A DNA stretch of 64,000 nt from SAR92 clade bacterium (GTDB lineage Bacteria > Pseudomonadota > Gammaproteobacteria > Pseudomonadales > Porticoccaceae). The stretch lies in assembly GCA_004211905.1 (NCBI GenBank), contig SHBP01000003.1, positions 62,001-126,000 of the forward strand. The letters run 5' to 3'. Of the stretch, positions 61,912 to 64,000 are shown piece by piece. How positions within the stretch are numbered: the stretch's first letter is position 1; each line of letters starts with the position of its first letter. The position numbers were made by a program, and so were the translations under genes. The notes beneath the pieces are model-generated. The model was not told where the DNA came from. It did no database searches and was given only the letters and a program-made list of their open reading frames with translations.

Positions 61912-62756
61912 TGAGAATTTCCTATTGCTGTGCCATCTTTTGAGGTAAACACTAACAAAAGATATTTGCTCCGATCCATTTCAGCAGCAGGTTCCACCTC
62001 CACTTCGATAAAGTTGGCCCCTGTATTTCGCTCAATTCCAATGACGTGCCCCACAGGGTACCCTGGCGGAAAACGTCCACCCAAACCTGAGCTCACAAGT
62101 TGATCACCTTTCTTAATATCGGCGGTCGGAGAAATAAACCGTAGTCTCATCCTATTGTAATCTGAGGTTCCCTCCGCAATCGACCGCATACCATTTCGCA
62201 GCACCTGAACAGGAATAGCATGCGTACTATCGGTTATCAATAAGGCAGTACTGTGACTTTCAAATACTGCTGTTATCTGGCCCATCAACCCTTCAGCATC
62301 CAAGATAGGTTGACCAACATAAACATTATCTTCAATCCCTCTATTAACAATAAGCGTATGACTTTTTGGGCTTGGAGAAACACCGATAACCTCAGTCACC
62401 AGAACGCTATCCGTTAAGAGCTCTGTGGCGTTGAGCAAAAGACGCAGGCGAAGATTCTCAGCCGCAAGCTCTGCCATCCTTTGCAATTGTCCTCGGTGAA
62501 TTAAATTTTCTTGATTTAGGCGGGTATTTTCTGACTCTAGATCAGAACGATCAGATAAGATTAACTCACTCCAAGCGTTCAATTGGGATGGAATATTAGC
62601 TAACCAATGCAGTGGGACTAACGCTCTATCTGAAAATCTTTCGAGAGGTTTCAGCCAATCGGTATAGGTGTGAATGCCCATCATTCCAACTGCCAAAGCA
62701 ACAATTAAAAGAATCCTACGAACGATCGAAGTTGGTTTAGCGAAAACTTTGCTAAT
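61908..62756 (-). CDS. mreC: Rod shape-determining protein MreC, probable ATT start
   Basis: A 282-residue protein if it starts at ATT 62754-62756: KPTSIVRRILLIVALAVGM supplies the normal cytoplasmic basic patch and membrane helix. A coiled coil (about 80-120) and the two beta-barrel domains (LITDSTHAIPVQVL, LVSSGLGGRFPPGYPVGHV) follow. No ATG, GTG or TTG lies between the upstream in-frame stop and the helix; the first, TTG 62696, would cut the helix away. GGGAG seven bases before the ATT supports it. It overlaps mreD by four bases. Confidence 0.92.
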   Translation of the reverse strand: MSKVFAKPTSIVRRILLIVALAVGMMGIHTYTDWLKPLERFSDRALVPLHWLANIPSQLNAWSELILSDRSDLESENTRLNQENLIHRGQLQRMAELAAENLRLRLLLNATELLTDSVLVTEVIGVSPSPKSHTLIVNRGIEDNVYVGQPILDAEGLMGQITAVFESHSTALLITDSTHAIPVQVLRNGMRSIAEGTSDYNRMRLRFISPTADIKKGDQLVSSGLGGRFPPGYPVGHVIGIERNTGANFIEVEVEPAAEMDRSKYLLLVFTSKDGTAIGNSQ

Positions 62757-62812
62757 GATAGTGCTCCCGATAAATCAGTAGTAATAGAACTCTGAGCTAC
62801 CCGACAAACCCT

Positions 62813-63847
62813 CTAAAAAGCTAGCTTGTTGAGCTTGCGGTTGTCCATCATGTCGAGAAATTCACCACCACCGCGGGCGACGCAAGTTAACGGCTCTTCT
62901 GCAACAATGACAGGCAACCCTGTTTCGTGGGCAAGAAGCTTATCGAGGTCTTTAAGTAGCGCGCCACCACCTGTTAGTACGACCCCTGCCTCAGCAATAT
63001 CAGAGGCCAATTCCGGCGGTGACTGCTCCAAAACACGCTTAACCGCCTGAACAATTCCCACCAATGGTTCTTGAAGCGCACCGAGAATCTCATCACTGGT
63101 CAATGAAAAACGTTTTGGAATACCTTCTGCAAGGTTGCGTCCTCTCACTTCAATTTCACGAACCTCTTTTGCTAAATAGGCACCGCCAATTTCCATCTTA
63201 ATTCGCTCAGCGGTAGTATCCCCTATGACACTACCATATTCTCGCCGCACAAAATTAACGATAGCCTCATCAAACCTATCGCCTCCTATACGAACTGAAT
63301 CAGCATAAACAACACCACTTAGGGAAAGAATAGCAATTTCAGTTGTCCCTCCACCAACGTCTACTACCATAGAGCCTACCGCCTCTTCCACTGGCAGCCC
63401 AGCTCCTATAGCAGCAGCCATAGGTTCATCAATTAAATGTACTTCTCTGGCGCCAGCATGATAGGCCGCTTCTTTGATTGCCCTACGCTCAACTTCTGTC
63501 GCCATACAGGGAACACAGATGAGGACTCTTGGACTGGGAGGAAAAAAACTTGTGTCATGAACTTTTTTAATGAAATGCAAAAGCATTTTTTCTGTCACTT
63601 GGAAATCAGCAATAACACCATCTTTGAGTGGACGGATCGCAGTAATATCGCCAGGAGTCCTGCCCAGCATTCTTTTAGCATCAACGCCCACAGCATCGAC
63701 AATCTTTTGTCCCATTTGTTGTCGAATTGCAACAACTGAAGGTTCATTGAGAACAATGCCTTTCTCACGAACGTAAATAAGCGTATTTGCTGTACCTAAA
63801 TCGATCGATAAATCGCTGGAAAACATACCACGAATTCTTTTGAGCAT
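62813..63847 (-). CDS. mreB: Rod shape-determining actin-like protein MreB
   Basis: A 344-residue actin homologue directing lateral wall synthesis. [28 protein letters not shown] and [13 protein letters not shown] form the ATP site. Its length is 3 residues short of E. coli MreB. First gene of mreB-mreC-mreD-maf-rng-yhdP. Confidence 0.98.
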   Translation of the reverse strand: MLKRIRGMFSSDLSIDLGTANTLIYVREKGIVLNEPSVVAIRQQMGQKIVDAVGVDAKRMLGRTPGDITAIRPLKDGVIADFQVTEKMLLHFIKKVHDTSFFPPSPRVLICVPCMATEVERRAIKEAAYHAGAREVHLIDEPMAAAIGAGLPVEEAVGSMVVDVGGGTTEIAILSLSGVVYADSVRIGGDRFDEAIVNFVRREYGSVIGDTTAERIKMEIGGAYLAKEVREIEVRGRNLAEGIPKRFSLTSDEILGALQEPLVGIVQAVKRVLEQSPPELASDIAEAGVVLTGGGALLKDLDKLLAHETGLPVIVAEEPLTCVARGGGEFLDMMDNRKLNKLAF

Positions 63848-64000
63848 CTGTAAACCTTCCTAAGTTACAACCATCACTACCAAAGCCATGTGATAACGAT
63901 GTTTTAAAATTAACGGGTAACAGTTTAAAAACTGCTAAAAACTACATTTAGTACTCGATTCTAGCTGATCTTGAGGCAAACTTCCTACATCTATCGAGAA
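63848..64000. other. Upstream region of mreB at the right edge
   Basis: 153 AT-rich bases with no gene. It should contain the mreB promoter and perhaps the divergent promoter of the next gene, often gatC in this group. No element is clear enough to name. Confidence 0.4.

Overview
The window is a stretch of core chromosome from a gammaproteobacterium, most likely a marine, AT-leaning member near the Cellvibrionales/SAR92/Pseudomonas-like groups (inferred from gene order and protein sequences; no rRNA is present). Nearly every gene has a recognisable family. No transposase, integrase, phage gene, CRISPR array, toxin-antitoxin pair or anti-phage system was found, so this is not an accessory island. 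The interesting material lies in non-coding segments, start codons and missing partners.

Layout. 1-7012: start of ffh (SRP), divergent from a ypjD-like cytochrome c assembly protein and a CNNM/CBS transporter; a small minus-strand cluster (DUF1289, gamma-carbonic anhydrase, NudL); a zinc-ribbon Nudix enzyme; a calcium-repeat DUF4856 lipoprotein; grxD. 7013-16544: arginine and carbamoyl phosphate synthesis (argD-argF, then carA-carB-greA on the other strand), dapB and dnaJ. 16545-21240: dnaK and grpE, each with a good sigma-32-type promoter, and divergent recN. 21248-30392: the translation/RNA cluster tRNA-fMet, rimP-nusA-infB-rbfA-truB-rpsO-pnp, all leftward. 30466-38319: djlA, a MrtJ-like intramembrane protease, secG with tRNA-Leu(GAG), tpiA, glmM, folP, ftsH, rlmE. 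38334-45146: yhbY and a DegS/AlgW protease rightward, meeting hisC-hisD-hisG-murA-ibaG-mlaC leftward.

45301-55284 is the envelope/nitrogen-PTS block: yrbG, kdsD, kdsC, lptC, lptA, lptB, rpoN, hpf, ptsN, rapZ, ptsO, mgtE, darP. These make Kdo, export LPS, supply sigma-54 and its phosphotransfer regulators. 55368-63847 is the shape cluster mreB-mreC-mreD-maf-rng-yhdP, leftward.

Points most worth a second look: a strong promoter, a structured RNA of about 100 nt and an intrinsic terminator upstream of carA, with a similar but weaker arrangement ahead of argD; an initiator tRNA whose 1-72 mismatch is U-U; an mreC that seems to need an ATT start codon; a mlaC with no mlaFED or mlaB beside it; a RapZ lacking the basic RNA-binding tail; tandem terminators between tRNA-fMet and rimP; and an orphan MrtJ-like protease.
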